The position numbers and the translations under genes were made by a program. This document shows positions 1 through 8,078 of a stretch of 25,102 bases of DNA, one piece after another. Position 1 is the first letter of the stretch, and each line of letters begins with the position of its first letter. Source of the DNA: an uncultured Prevotella sp. (lineage in GTDB: Bacteria; Bacteroidota; Bacteroidia; Bacteroidales; Bacteroidaceae); the NCBI GenBank assembly GCA_900553595.1, contig USEC01000029.1, positions 1-25,102 on the forward strand, given 5' to 3'. The notes under the pieces were generated by a model. The model was not told the DNA's origin. It did no database searches and saw only the letters and a list, made by a program, of their open reading frames with translations.

Positions 1-57
1 GGTTCTGCCCTATGTGATACACCCCAAAACAGCTGTTCTCGGACGGGCTGGGGGGAG

Positions 58-366
58 TTGGCATCGATAGACATGGAGGAACGCTACCGACTTGTCATGA
101 GCACCATATTCAACGCCATTGGCTGCCGTATCGAAGTGGAAAAAATGATTTCAACCGGCAGAATCGACATGGTGGTGGAGACAACCAACATTATCTATAT
201 ATTGAAATTGAAACTAAGCAACAACGGCGGACTCAATGCTGCCGAACAACAAATAAAAAACAATCAGTATGTGGAACCGTTCAAGGCCGACAAACGCCAT
301 GTCATAGCACTTGCCGTGGAACTTGACGACAAAGGGAAGGGACTGATAGACTGGAAAGAAGTATAA
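58..366 (+). pseudogene. C-terminal fragment of a PD-(D/E)XK nuclease-domain protein (AAA-ATPase-like/DUF1703 type)
   Basis: The 102 residues resemble the C-terminal nuclease-fold domain of the Bacteroidota proteins that join an AAA-ATPase-like domain to a PDDEXK_9 domain. Visible landmarks are an STGRIDMVV strand carrying the expected Asp and the segment IYILKLKL, where the family normally has an E-x-K such as VFEFKL. Here the Glu is replaced by Lys (aaa for gaa), so the active site looks broken. The preceding part of the family protein is absent: the reading frame stays open to the window edge, but residues encoded by 1-57 do not look like the family, and an adjacent frame stops at about 67-69. 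The first usable start is a TTG at 58. I read this as a decayed or truncated remnant; a full gene entering from the left with a frameshift is the alternative. It ends just before a strong hairpin. Confidence 0.6.
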
Positions 367-394
367 GGAATTTTCACTGGACGACAATATAAGA

Positions 395-432
395 AAAAGA
401 GGAGTTTCGGTTTTGCCCGAAGCTCCTCTTTT
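395..432. terminator. Strong bidirectional hairpin terminator
   Basis: A 10-bp perfect stem (AAAAGAGGAG with CTCCTCTTTT) continues after one G-T wobble into TTCGG with CCGAA, closing a 6-base loop. T-rich sequence follows on the plus strand. The hairpin sits between the nuclease remnant and the stop of the convergent glycosidase gene, so it can serve both directions. Confidence 0.85.
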
Positions 433-462
433 CTTTTTGTATGCTTGTCTGCGCGCCAGAAC

Positions 463-3400
463 TTAGCGTATTATGTATTTTCGGTTATTACTGACAACCA
501 CGCCGTGCTTGGCTGTAGCTTTGCGTCCGTTAAGGTCGTAAAGTGTGGCGTCAGCAAGTGCTTCTTTAGCATTCTTGCTGTTCACTACTACATCTTGGAT
601 GGCAGTAGAAGCATCGGCATCCATACCACCAAACATAAACACGCTGTTTGCAGGCAGAGTCAGCGTCAGCTGACGGTCTATGTCAATAGCTTCACCCTCG
701 GTGAGACCTTCCAACACCGCCTGGTCGTCGAAAGGTTTTGTCAGGACAATCTTGCCCGAGATGTTTGCCGGAATCTCCAAAGCCTGACGCAGAGTCAGTG
801 TGATAGACTTTGACCTTGTATCGCCGTTGCGCAATGTGAGTGTCGATTTCTTTCCGTTCCATGCAGCCCAACCGTAGATTTCATGGCTGCGTTCGTTCCA
901 CGGATTGCCACCTACCCAGTGTGCGTCCATCAGGACATCGGCATTGTCCTTCTGCCACTTGATGAGGTCGGCGAGGTCAGACCACAGCTTGCCGTTGTTT
1001 ATCTTGTCCATGAGCTTATAGTCGCAATAGAGTTCCACCATGCCGCTACCGCAAGCGAAGGCACAGCGCAGCTCGTTGAGGGCGTTCTCGTAGTTCATGT
1101 TCTTGCTCACATCGCCGTGTTCAGTGAGGATGAAGCCGTGAGTCATCAGAGTGTTGATAGGACACAGCGGAGAGTCGGTCACATAGATGTTGTACACCTG
1201 CATGTCGCGGTATGTGATCCATGCCTCGCGGTCGTTAGGGTTGGTGCCCGTCTTCTTCCAGTCGGCGTCCTGACGCCATGTGGCGTCGGTGACAGTGTAC
1301 CAGAACGGTGAAGCCCATGTGCCTACGGTAGTGTTGAAGAATATGTCCTCCTTGAGGTTCTCGCGAATGTACTGCTCCAAGCGGATGATGCCCTCTGCGT
1401 TCTCGTTGCCGGTGTCGCCAGGGTCAGGACCAACGGCTGTACCCTGTGCAGAGATGCCGTCGAACTTGAAGAATCCGAACGAGCCCTTGCCGTTCTCGTC
1501 GTGCTGGTTCTTAATAAGGTTTGTAGCTGCTGCAAGGAATGTATCGTAGTATGCAGGGTTGGAAAGCTGCATTCCGCCCTTGTTCTTCCAGTAGTCGCGA
1601 CGGTAGTCGCCGCTCTTTCCGTAGCCGCCTACCGGACCGAGCCAGGCACCTACGCTTGCGCCCATGTCGGCAGCCTTAGCTGCTATGTCGCGCATCTCTC
1701 TTGGGAAACCGCTATGGAATGTCCATGTGCCGTAGTTGTCCCATCCGTCGTCGATGACGAAGTTCTTCGGAGCTACATTGTAACGGTCCCACAGACTGCT
1801 CTTCCAGTGTGCTATCACATCGAGAACGCCAGCGGCGGTCATGTTTGTATTCTCTCTGCCCGGAGCCGCGTTGTTGCGGTCGATGTTGAGTTCATACCAG
1901 CTTATGTAGCATGGGTTGGCACGCCATGGCACCGCACGCTCGCGCTCTGAGTAAGCCAGGAACGAGCGACGCTTCTGTGTCTCGCGTATGTCAGTTGAGT
2001 TCTGCTTGCCGTCCTGTGCAATGAGTCCCACAACGGCAGACACTTTCCATGTCTCGCCCTGCTTTAATGTGGTGTGGCGGCTCCACAGACCCTGAATGTT
2101 CGAGTAGTTGGTGTTTGCCACATCTTCCACTGTGTTGAAAGCAGTCGGAGTTTCGAGTCCGGCAAAAATCCTGTCGTTCAGAATCACCTTGCCGCGTGTG
2201 TTGCCGATGGTGCGTGGTTTGCTTCCTGCTGCCTTGGTGTCCACCTTATACGACATGGGAATGATGTTGAACATCTCTATGTCGTCACCGCCGGTGAGTT
2301 CCATCTCGGTGCGCAGATAGTGGCTGCCCGAACGCAGAACGGCACGCCATACGATGTTTATAGTCTTGCCGTTGTATGTGTAGGTATAGTTGGCTTGCAA
2401 GGCCTTGCCGGCATAGTGCTTCGCGCCGCGGATGGCGTTAGGTTCAGCAGCGAGTTCTACCAACTCTACATTTCCGAGAGTCATCTGACTTGCTGCCACG
2501 CTCATGCCCGACCCGAAACTTACATAGAATGGTTCTGTGCCTGCAACCAGGTTCATTGCCTTAGAACCAAGGAAGTAGATAGCCTTCCCGGTGTTGAGGA
2601 AACTTGCCTGGAGCACCTTGTTGCCCAATGTGTAAACGTTATTCTCTTTCCATGCAGACGCGTCGCCAACCTTCTCCTGCTGTATCGGGTAGAGCCATGC
2701 GTTGGTGTAGGGTTCGCTACTCTCCAGCTGTGGCATGTCGTAGTAAGCTACGGTGATGGTATTTGTTTCCGGGTCGATTTGTACAGTGGCGAACTTGCCA
2801 TCCTTTTCCGGAGCCGTCACATCACTTGACAACAATGAGCCGTTCACCGTTATTGTCTCGCCGTTTTTGTAGGTATTGCCGTTGATTGTGACACTTTCGC
2901 CCACGACGGTGTATGTGTTTGACACCACCTCGTGCAACACCCACGCACTACCGTTGTCCTGTCTGGCGTTGTCCTGCCACAGCCCCACGGTGATGTTCTT
3001 GTTGTCCAACGGGTTGAAGTCGATGCCGCCGTGCCAGTTCATGTACTTGTCAGCCTTACCGGCAGAGGTGACGGGCTGAAACTCGTAAGCGGCGGTGCCG
3101 TTCTGCGCTGTCGTTTTTGTAGCCTTCCACGGCTGCGCGTTCTCCTTGCTGTCGATGAACTTTGCCTTGCCCGGACCGTTGCTGTAGCTGTAGGCCTTGT
3201 CGTATGAAACCCACACATTGCTTTCTACGTTGTAGATAAGATACTGACCTTCTGCGCTTGCAGCATAGAAAGCGAAATGTCCCGCATTCTCGGTTGTGCG
3301 TGTAGGCGATGTGTAGGGAGTCATCATCAGTCCGTTGCAACTGCTGATGGTGTACACTTTCTCTGGATTGCCTACATTCTCCGAGGCTGTGATGTCACTG

Positions 3401-3474
3401 GTCTGTGCAAACGTTAAAGTTCTCCCTCCCCACAAAAATAGCATAGCCAATGACAACAGATAAGAAATTCTCAT
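463..3474 (-). CDS. Secreted clan GH-D glycoside hydrolase (alpha-galactosidase / alpha-N-acetylgalactosaminidase-like) with C-terminal sorting tail
   Basis: Using the ATG at 3474 gives 1003 residues beginning MRISYLLSLAMLFLW, a clear signal peptide ending near TFAQ. Upstream in-frame starts at 3498 and 3555 would bury it, so I reject them. After the leader comes a roughly 180-residue beta-rich region with Trp/Gly motifs, perhaps a carbohydrate-binding module. A beta-sandwich and a TIM barrel follow. Barrel motifs are VIDDGWDNYG (about residues 573-582) and GFFKFDGIS (about 667-675). The Asp of KFDG, about residue 672, fits the clan GH-D (GH27/31/36) nucleophile. The last 28 residues (ATLYDLNGRK...KYIIR) resemble the type IX-like tail common on secreted Prevotella enzymes. 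Proteins of this shape are sometimes labelled 'enterotoxin', which I regard as misleading. The substrate is not readable; an alpha-linked Gal or GalNAc glycan is inference. No SusC/D pair adjoins it. Confidence 0.75.
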   Translation of the reverse strand: MRISYLLSLAMLFLWGGRTLTFAQTSDITASENVGNPEKVYTISSCNGLMMTPYTSPTRTTENAGHFAFYAASAEGQYLIYNVESNVWVSYDKAYSYSNGPGKAKFIDSKENAQPWKATKTTAQNGTAAYEFQPVTSAGKADKYMNWHGGIDFNPLDNKNITVGLWQDNARQDNGSAWVLHEVVSNTYTVVGESVTINGNTYKNGETITVNGSLLSSDVTAPEKDGKFATVQIDPETNTITVAYYDMPQLESSEPYTNAWLYPIQQEKVGDASAWKENNVYTLGNKVLQASFLNTGKAIYFLGSKAMNLVAGTEPFYVSFGSGMSVAASQMTLGNVELVELAAEPNAIRGAKHYAGKALQANYTYTYNGKTINIVWRAVLRSGSHYLRTEMELTGGDDIEMFNIIPMSYKVDTKAAGSKPRTIGNTRGKVILNDRIFAGLETPTAFNTVEDVANTNYSNIQGLWSRHTTLKQGETWKVSAVVGLIAQDGKQNSTDIRETQKRRSFLAYSERERAVPWRANPCYISWYELNIDRNNAAPGRENTNMTAAGVLDVIAHWKSSLWDRYNVAPKNFVIDDGWDNYGTWTFHSGFPREMRDIAAKAADMGASVGAWLGPVGGYGKSGDYRRDYWKNKGGMQLSNPAYYDTFLAAATNLIKNQHDENGKGSFGFFKFDGISAQGTAVGPDPGDTGNENAEGIIRLEQYIRENLKEDIFFNTTVGTWASPFWYTVTDATWRQDADWKKTGTNPNDREAWITYRDMQVYNIYVTDSPLCPINTLMTHGFILTEHGDVSKNMNYENALNELRCAFACGSGMVELYCDYKLMDKINNGKLWSDLADLIKWQKDNADVLMDAHWVGGNPWNERSHEIYGWAAWNGKKSTLTLRNGDTRSKSITLTLRQALEIPANISGKIVLTKPFDDQAVLEGLTEGEAIDIDRQLTLTLPANSVFMFGGMDADASTAIQDVVVNSKNAKEALADATLYDLNGRKATAKHGVVVSNNRKYIIR

Positions 3475-3786
3475 TGTCTTTAATCTTGCAACACTCATAG
3501 TTAGTAATACTCTGTGAGATTCTGAACAACCCAAATGTCCTTGCGTGTTTCGCAAACAAGCAGAGGCAAATTGCTCAGAATTTTAATTATATGGCAGAAA
3601 TCACTCACCTTCGTGTTGCAAAATCAAGCGGCAACTTCTACAATATATATATGCAAAAATACAAATAAAAATCAACAAATCCACACTTTTAAATGAACTT
3701 TTTCAATTTAGGAACAATAGGTTTACCCATATTATTCAAAATTATTGCTGCCCAGGTAAAAACCGCCATCCACGTGTTACGCATAG
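3453..3786. repeat. 334-bp direct repeat, copy 1 (glycosidase promoter, leader and first codons)
   Basis: This segment recurs in the same orientation at 7647-7980 with no gaps and three substitutions, near 3475 (g/a), 3497 (c/t) and 3762 (a/g). It covers the first seven codons of the glycosidase, its whole leader and the candidate promoter. The two copies flank the restriction-modification island, with a repeat-to-repeat period of 4194 bp. Just right of this copy (3787-3821) the similarity resumes against 8122-8156. Confidence 0.95.
3654..3661 (-). promoter_or_regulatory. Candidate promoter -7 box of the glycosidase gene
   Basis: On the minus strand the bases read TATTTTTG, matching the Bacteroidota TAnnTTTG box, about 180 bases upstream of the glycosidase ATG. 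A -33 element is not clear at the usual distance. The box lies inside the 334-bp duplicated segment, so an identical copy exists at 7848-7855. Confidence 0.5.
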
Positions 3787-3989
3787 AGGTGTACCCTCGT
3801 CACACCCCGTGCGCATTAAAGAACTATTATTTCCAAATATTGCCGTTCAGCCCCCCAAAAAAGAGCATAAATATCCTCCCCGAAGCCCCGTAATAGGACT
3901 TCGAGGTTTATTTTTTGAGTGACGAAGTCAGGAAAAGAAAGCAAAAAAGAAAGCAAAAGTCACAAAGCAGAAATCAACAAAGGAATAAA
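3787..3989. other. Non-coding stretch between repeat copy 1 and the restriction operon
   Basis: I see no credible gene. Bases 3787-3821 match 8122-8156 with 33 of 35 identities. At about 3877-3906 a short hairpin (CGAAG with CTTCG, plus CC with GG) is followed by TTTATTTTTT on the plus strand and looks like a plus-strand terminator, although no plus-strand gene precedes it. The remainder is A/G-rich. Confidence 0.6.
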
Positions 3990-4040
3990 GTCAGTGGCAT
4001 TTTGTATAATCATTTCAGACCCGTGCAGAATGTCACTGAC
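3990..4040 (-). terminator. Long-arm hairpin just after the methyltransferase stop
   Basis: GTCAGTGGCATTTTG (3990-4004) is nearly the reverse complement of CAGAATGTCACTGAC (4026-4040), with 13 of 15 positions pairing around a 21-base loop. It begins two bases past the methyltransferase stop codon. On the minus strand a moderately T-rich stretch follows. It is most likely the terminator of the restriction-modification operon. Confidence 0.7.
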
Positions 4041-4042
4041 TA

Positions 4043-6148
4043 TCATTTATAGAGCATTTCCTCCATCGTTGTATCGGTAAACGTACGCCAGATTTCGAGT
4101 TTCACTTTCTTGTAGTCAGCAAATAACTGGCCAATATGTTCAATCTCAAATACTAGTCGGAGGTCATTTTTATCTTCATTAGCCTGACCCTCTTTACGAT
4201 AGCCCAGTCGAGCAATTTTGATATAATAGAGATCACGAATACCTTTACCAGAGAGGTATGGCATAAAGTAGTAGAGTTTGTTTAGTGCAACCGTAGTCGG
4301 AAATCTCTTACCTGTGTAGTAAATCTTTGCTGAACCATCAAGATACTGTTCCCAATTATCCTTCTTAACATTGCAAATAAGGAGATTCTTGGAGATGTCT
4401 ATTGGCGATTGCAGGTGGTATGAAATGGTCTTGTATTCAACAGCATTATCCTCACGAACCATATCATTCTGTCTAATCGGATCAAATTTGTATTGGTCGA
4501 AAAGATCAATGAAACTGAGTTGTTTCACGCATAATTTACGTGTTATTTTGACAACTTCTTCTGTAACAGATAAAGAAGTGTCCTTTAGGACTTGAAGCCT
4601 TTTATTAAATATGTCTATCGTGTTTATGCCGTCCGTATATCTCAATGAGAAGAATTCATTCAATAATTGTATTCCATCTTTCTCTTTCTGAGTTTCTCTA
4701 ATAAATGCATACACATCCTTAACAAACGAACTCTCCTCTGTATTTAGCAAGGCCAAATCCACAGCCATGCCTTTGTTTAAATCGTTTGGTTCGAATTTAA
4801 CAAGACCATTCCCATATTGACGCGAATTGTCGAGAAAAATATCCTTTGCTACATCAGTAATGAGGTATGCAAATAACACATCAACATCAACTCCAGTGTT
4901 TTTGGGATAAACGCAATGGAATGTTGTGAGGTTATAAATATTTGCTTCGTTGCGAATGAAACGCAAGCCACTTCTATTGAAAACTGAAACCCATATTGGC
5001 GCAGGAGGTCGATTCTCAATAGCATACCATGGAGAACGACTTGCAGTAAGATAGCGCTTGTTAATTCCTAATTCTTCACCAAGATGTATGTACCTTAGCA
5101 CACATGTGTTATCTGGTGCGGTACTACCGTTGAAAAGATAGACGGTCTTATCTCCGTTTAACAATTTTGTAAATTCATTTTGAGTAAAAAAAGTTTGTGA
5201 AGCATCTACAGCTTTGCAGATACATGGCATCAAACACTCTTCGGGAATATTAAAATCATCTGCCTTTGAAGGTTTGAACGTAAAAAAATCGTTTGCACCT
5301 GTAGCGATACCACGCGAAACTTTGGCAAACTTGGAGAATGGCACAAGATGATTATATTTACAACTATTACCTTCTTCATAGTATGATTTCCACTTTATGT
5401 TTGCATCAAGCTGCAAGGTGTCGTATTCCACATATTCACTAAGACAAGAGTTTAATCCTTCTATGTTGTTAATAAGCGAGAAACGTACACTTACTGAACT
5501 GGTTGTTCTTTCGCAAAGTAGAATACAGGCAGTTGTTAAGGCATCGTCAAAAGCACATTCTGTAAAATCGACGACTATTATGTGCCGCATGGTGTTACTC
5601 TTTATTAAAGCGCGTTTCACCTCCACACCATAATCGGAGTTGAGAAACTCCGAAGGAATAATGTATGCCAGACGTCCACCTTCTTGCAACTGGGCAATTG
5701 ATTTTAGGAGGAACAAAGTATAGAGGTTAGTGAAGCCATTAAGTTTTGTCCCCAAATGACTGTTCACATCTGGTATGTAAGTAGCATTGTCGTAATCGTG
5801 AAATTTCAGATAAGGAGGATTACAAACAATAGCATCATATTTTGTATTCCAATCACACGTAAAATAATCTTCATTTCTAAGATTCACTCCATTGGGAAGA
5901 GCTGTAACTGCACTTGCAAAAATTTGTCTGTCAATTTCGTACGCATCAACAGGTAGGGGCGAATTCTGAGCAAGGACACGCGAAAAGATTCCTAAACCGT
6001 ATGCTGGTTCAAGAATACGGGTTTTCTGTTTGCCCTGCAACACCCATTGACACATAAACTCAGCAATCTTTTCAGGAGTGAAGAACTGAGCATATTTTTT
6101 GCGATGGTCAAGAGATGTTGATGCAATGTATTTCTGTTCGAGAGTCAT
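4043..6148 (-). CDS. Type II N6-adenine DNA methyltransferase (Eco57I/TaqI-like architecture)
   Basis: This 701-residue protein should transfer a methyl group from S-adenosylmethionine to adenine N6 in the site cut by the adjacent endonuclease. The N-terminus has the usual KKYAQFFTP...FMCQW opening. SAM-binding motif I is LEPAYGLGIF (E47-P48 onward), an odd form of the common EPSCGxG. Catalytic motif IV is NPPY at residues 110-113. FLNSDYGVEV and the long C-terminal half fit a TaqI-like target-recognition region. The ATG at 6148 lies four bases past the endonuclease stop, so the two genes are one transcript with the endonuclease first. The coding sequence is markedly more AT-rich than the GH2 and P-type ATPase genes in this window, which suggests horizontal acquisition. 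The frame looks intact. Confidence 0.9.
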   Translation of the reverse strand: MTLEQKYIASTSLDHRKKYAQFFTPEKIAEFMCQWVLQGKQKTRILEPAYGLGIFSRVLAQNSPLPVDAYEIDRQIFASAVTALPNGVNLRNEDYFTCDWNTKYDAIVCNPPYLKFHDYDNATYIPDVNSHLGTKLNGFTNLYTLFLLKSIAQLQEGGRLAYIIPSEFLNSDYGVEVKRALIKSNTMRHIIVVDFTECAFDDALTTACILLCERTTSSVSVRFSLINNIEGLNSCLSEYVEYDTLQLDANIKWKSYYEEGNSCKYNHLVPFSKFAKVSRGIATGANDFFTFKPSKADDFNIPEECLMPCICKAVDASQTFFTQNEFTKLLNGDKTVYLFNGSTAPDNTCVLRYIHLGEELGINKRYLTASRSPWYAIENRPPAPIWVSVFNRSGLRFIRNEANIYNLTTFHCVYPKNTGVDVDVLFAYLITDVAKDIFLDNSRQYGNGLVKFEPNDLNKGMAVDLALLNTEESSFVKDVYAFIRETQKEKDGIQLLNEFFSLRYTDGINTIDIFNKRLQVLKDTSLSVTEEVVKITRKLCVKQLSFIDLFDQYKFDPIRQNDMVREDNAVEYKTISYHLQSPIDISKNLLICNVKKDNWEQYLDGSAKIYYTGKRFPTTVALNKLYYFMPYLSGKGIRDLYYIKIARLGYRKEGQANEDKNDLRLVFEIEHIGQLFADYKKVKLEIWRTFTDTTMEEMLYK

Positions 6149-6152
6149 CCTA

Positions 6153-7241
6153 TTAAAGTTTTATTCCAAATAGAGATTCAAAATTGTTTGCATCCAAGCA
6201 TGCCTCACCACCATCAAATTTTACATAGAATAACAATCTGCCTTTGTTTAACTCCTTTCTTACACTTTGATGATTAGGTTCGGTAACCGTTTCTGCAAGG
6301 CAAGTGCCATCTTGCGAAGGTATCTTTATGGTTGTCTTGTTCTGATTCTTTGTGTCTTGCTCTATAAAGTATTTATCATCCTCCAAATCGGGGTTTGACA
6401 CAAGTTCCAGAATGCGCTGGAACGATACACCATACACTTTATCGAAAAACACCTGTACGTAAAAATGTGGAACATTGTAAGTCATTATCCATTTGTAAAC
6501 GACCTTCAAATCTTCCACCTTTGGGGTGATGGATAAAGAATTGCGCTTTTGGATTATCTTCAGACAATCTTTTAGTTCAGACAGATTGTCTGTTAATTCT
6601 TGAAGCCTTTGCGAGGCTTTCCATGTTGGCTTTCGGTAGTCAATAGATCGTACAGAAGTTTCGTCAAGCTGTTGAAGAATCGCTATCAACTCAGGACGTT
6701 TCTGCTCCAACAAATCAACATATTCGTCTAATACAATATTCTTTAACTCGATAGCTCTTTCCGTATTCTCACGAACAATTCTGTTGGCTTCTGCTGTGTA
6801 TTTATTGATGAGAAAAGCACTCGAACGAACCTCAATGCCAGCAATCGCTTTTGCAACGTAATCGCCAATTTCATCACTTGATTTTGAACTGATGTCATAC
6901 CCAAGAGATTCATTAAAATCCTCCTTCTTGAACAGCAGAATGTCTGGACGTTTACCAATGGCGTCAAGTTCTGCCTGATAGGCATTGAAGAACTTCTCAA
7001 ATCCGTCATCTCCTGCAACAAGGTCATCCGATTTACCATACCTCACAGCAACGATATTCTCAGAATTGTCATTAATTGCCCTAAAAAGGACATCTTCCGC
7101 CCAATCGCCTTGTTGTTTGTTGGTAATGAACTCCGAAGATGCCTGTGTAGGCATTGAAGCTTCGCTACGTGACTCATCAAAGTCGATAAGACCAGTATGG
7201 ATGTTACCACAAATGTTGTTGATGATATCTTTGTATGCCAT
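6153..7241 (-). CDS. Type II restriction endonuclease, AccI-family-like
   Basis: A 362-residue cytoplasmic protein encoded immediately upstream of an adenine methyltransferase and therefore very likely the partner nuclease. Motifs are TNKQQGDWAED (about 41-50), GKRPDILLF with D100, and GIEVRSSAFLI with E137 and R139. They resemble the PD-(D/E)XK core of the AccI restriction enzyme family as I remember it (GDWAE, KRPD, GIEVRSS), where a polar residue replaces the usual Lys. The C-terminal part (YNVPHFYVQVFFDKVYGVSF, then TKNQNKTTIKI) is conserved in similar enzymes. AccI itself cuts GTMKAC; the same specificity here is inference. The ATG at 7241 gives MAYKDIINNI; there is no controller-protein gene of the C.-protein type. 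The alternative is another PD-(D/E)XK type II family. Confidence 0.75.
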   Translation of the reverse strand: MAYKDIINNICGNIHTGLIDFDESRSEASMPTQASSEFITNKQQGDWAEDVLFRAINDNSENIVAVRYGKSDDLVAGDDGFEKFFNAYQAELDAIGKRPDILLFKKEDFNESLGYDISSKSSDEIGDYVAKAIAGIEVRSSAFLINKYTAEANRIVRENTERAIELKNIVLDEYVDLLEQKRPELIAILQQLDETSVRSIDYRKPTWKASQRLQELTDNLSELKDCLKIIQKRNSLSITPKVEDLKVVYKWIMTYNVPHFYVQVFFDKVYGVSFQRILELVSNPDLEDDKYFIEQDTKNQNKTTIKIPSQDGTCLAETVTEPNHQSVRKELNKGRLLFYVKFDGGEACLDANNFESLFGIKL

Positions 7242-7350
7242 AATTATATTGTTTGAATATTGCTTTTATCTCTTGATTTGATCCAACTTCTTCAATGATT
7301 AGAATTCCCCACTTTCTTTATTATCAATATTATCCACCTTGTTCATTAAA

Positions 7351-7446
7351 CTACACAATTTCAATAACACAATTGTAAGGAATAATAACTTCCCATTTAC
7401 CAGAACGAGGGGAACCAGTTCTATAGATATAACCTTTCTGTTTCAT
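7351..7446 (-). CDS. Possible 31-residue small protein in the restriction operon leader
   Basis: A short ATG-initiated frame on the minus strand begins MKQKGYIYRTGSPRSGKW and ends at a TAG. It lies 26 bases after the stop of the truncated RecG-like remnant and 109 bases before the endonuclease start, on the same strand. I recognise no family. It could be a real leader peptide, the vestige of a larger gene, or chance. No further gene is visible between it and 7241. Confidence 0.2.
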   Translation of the reverse strand: MKQKGYIYRTGSPRSGKWEVIIPYNCVIEIV

Positions 7447-7472
7447 TTTAGCAATTTCTCTCTAACGTGCGT

Positions 7473-7643
7473 TTATTTACCGCCATTTTCGTTGGTACAG
7501 CTCTGTGAGACCTTCACCTCAACCTTGAATGCCGTAATAAGATTAACAGTGAATTCTGTGGGTTGGTTGCCATTCTCTTTCAAGTCTATCTGGACTTGTC
7601 CTACACCCCGATTGAACATATTGACATAACCCAGCGTCTTCAT
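7473..7643 (-). pseudogene. C-terminal remnant of an AlbA-domain / RecG-like ATP-binding protein
   Basis: The 56-codon frame reads TLGYVNMFNRGVGQVQ, then KENGNQPTEFTVN, then ITAFKVEVKVS. This is the tail of the widespread 'ATP-binding protein with Schlafen AlbA_2 domain / putative RecG-like helicase' family, where LGYVNxFNRGI..VQ..L.ENGN is characteristic. Everything upstream is missing: similarity stops a few bases before the junction with the 334-bp repeat at 7647. The remnant marks a recombination breakpoint, not a working gene. Confidence 0.65.
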
Positions 7644-7646
7644 GTC

Positions 7647-7980
7647 ACAACAGATAAGAAATTCTCATTATCTTTAATCTTGCAACACTTATAGTTAGTA
7701 ATACTCTGTGAGATTCTGAACAACCCAAATGTCCTTGCGTGTTTCGCAAACAAGCAGAGGCAAATTGCTCAGAATTTTAATTATATGGCAGAAATCACTC
7801 ACCTTCGTGTTGCAAAATCAAGCGGCAACTTCTACAATATATATATGCAAAAATACAAATAAAAATCAACAAATCCACACTTTTAAATGAACTTTTTCAA
7901 TTTAGGAACAATAGGTTTACCCATATTATTCAAAATTATTGCTGCCCAGGTAAAAGCCGCCATCCACGTGTTACGCATAG
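7647..7980. repeat. 334-bp direct repeat, copy 2 (duplicated glycosidase promoter region)
   Basis: Same sequence and orientation as 3453-3786 with three substitutions. It contains the glycosidase promoter box (7848-7855, minus strand) and its first codons, but the reading frame stops after MRISYLL at the left junction. Transcription from the copied promoter would run leftward through the RecG-like remnant into the endonuclease and methyltransferase genes. Confidence 0.95.
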
Positions 7981-7989
7981 GTCGGTAAA

Positions 7990-8075
7990 GTCAAAACGGG
8001 AGTTAGCAGAAGTTATCGGAAGTTAATCCGCCTGCGGCGGATGGAAGATAACGGACGATTGCATAACTAATTGAA
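7990..8075. repeat. Half copy of the palindromic MITE-like element
   Basis: Starts GTCAAAACGGGAGTTAGC and continues through AGAAGTTATCGGAAGTTA and the small hairpin ATCCGCCTGCGGCGGAT to TAACGGAC and CTAATTGAAAA. This matches, as reverse complement, the right arm of the full element at 13648-13808. Only one arm is present. It lies within a 141-bp insertion (7981-8121) that separates two stretches which are contiguous at 3453-3821. Confidence 0.75.
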
Positions 8076-8078
8076 AAT

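Noticed and set aside
2074..2829. 251-codon plus-strand frame within the glycosidase gene
   Set aside because: Shadow of the minus-strand gene; no family resemblance.
3693..3893. 66-codon plus-strand frame across the end of repeat copy 1
   Set aside because: It crosses non-coding repeat sequence and a hairpin; the equivalent frame is not kept in copy 2.
7339..7629. 96-codon plus-strand frame in the restriction operon leader
   Set aside because: The minus strand of the same region encodes a recognisable RecG-like tail, so this is its antisense.
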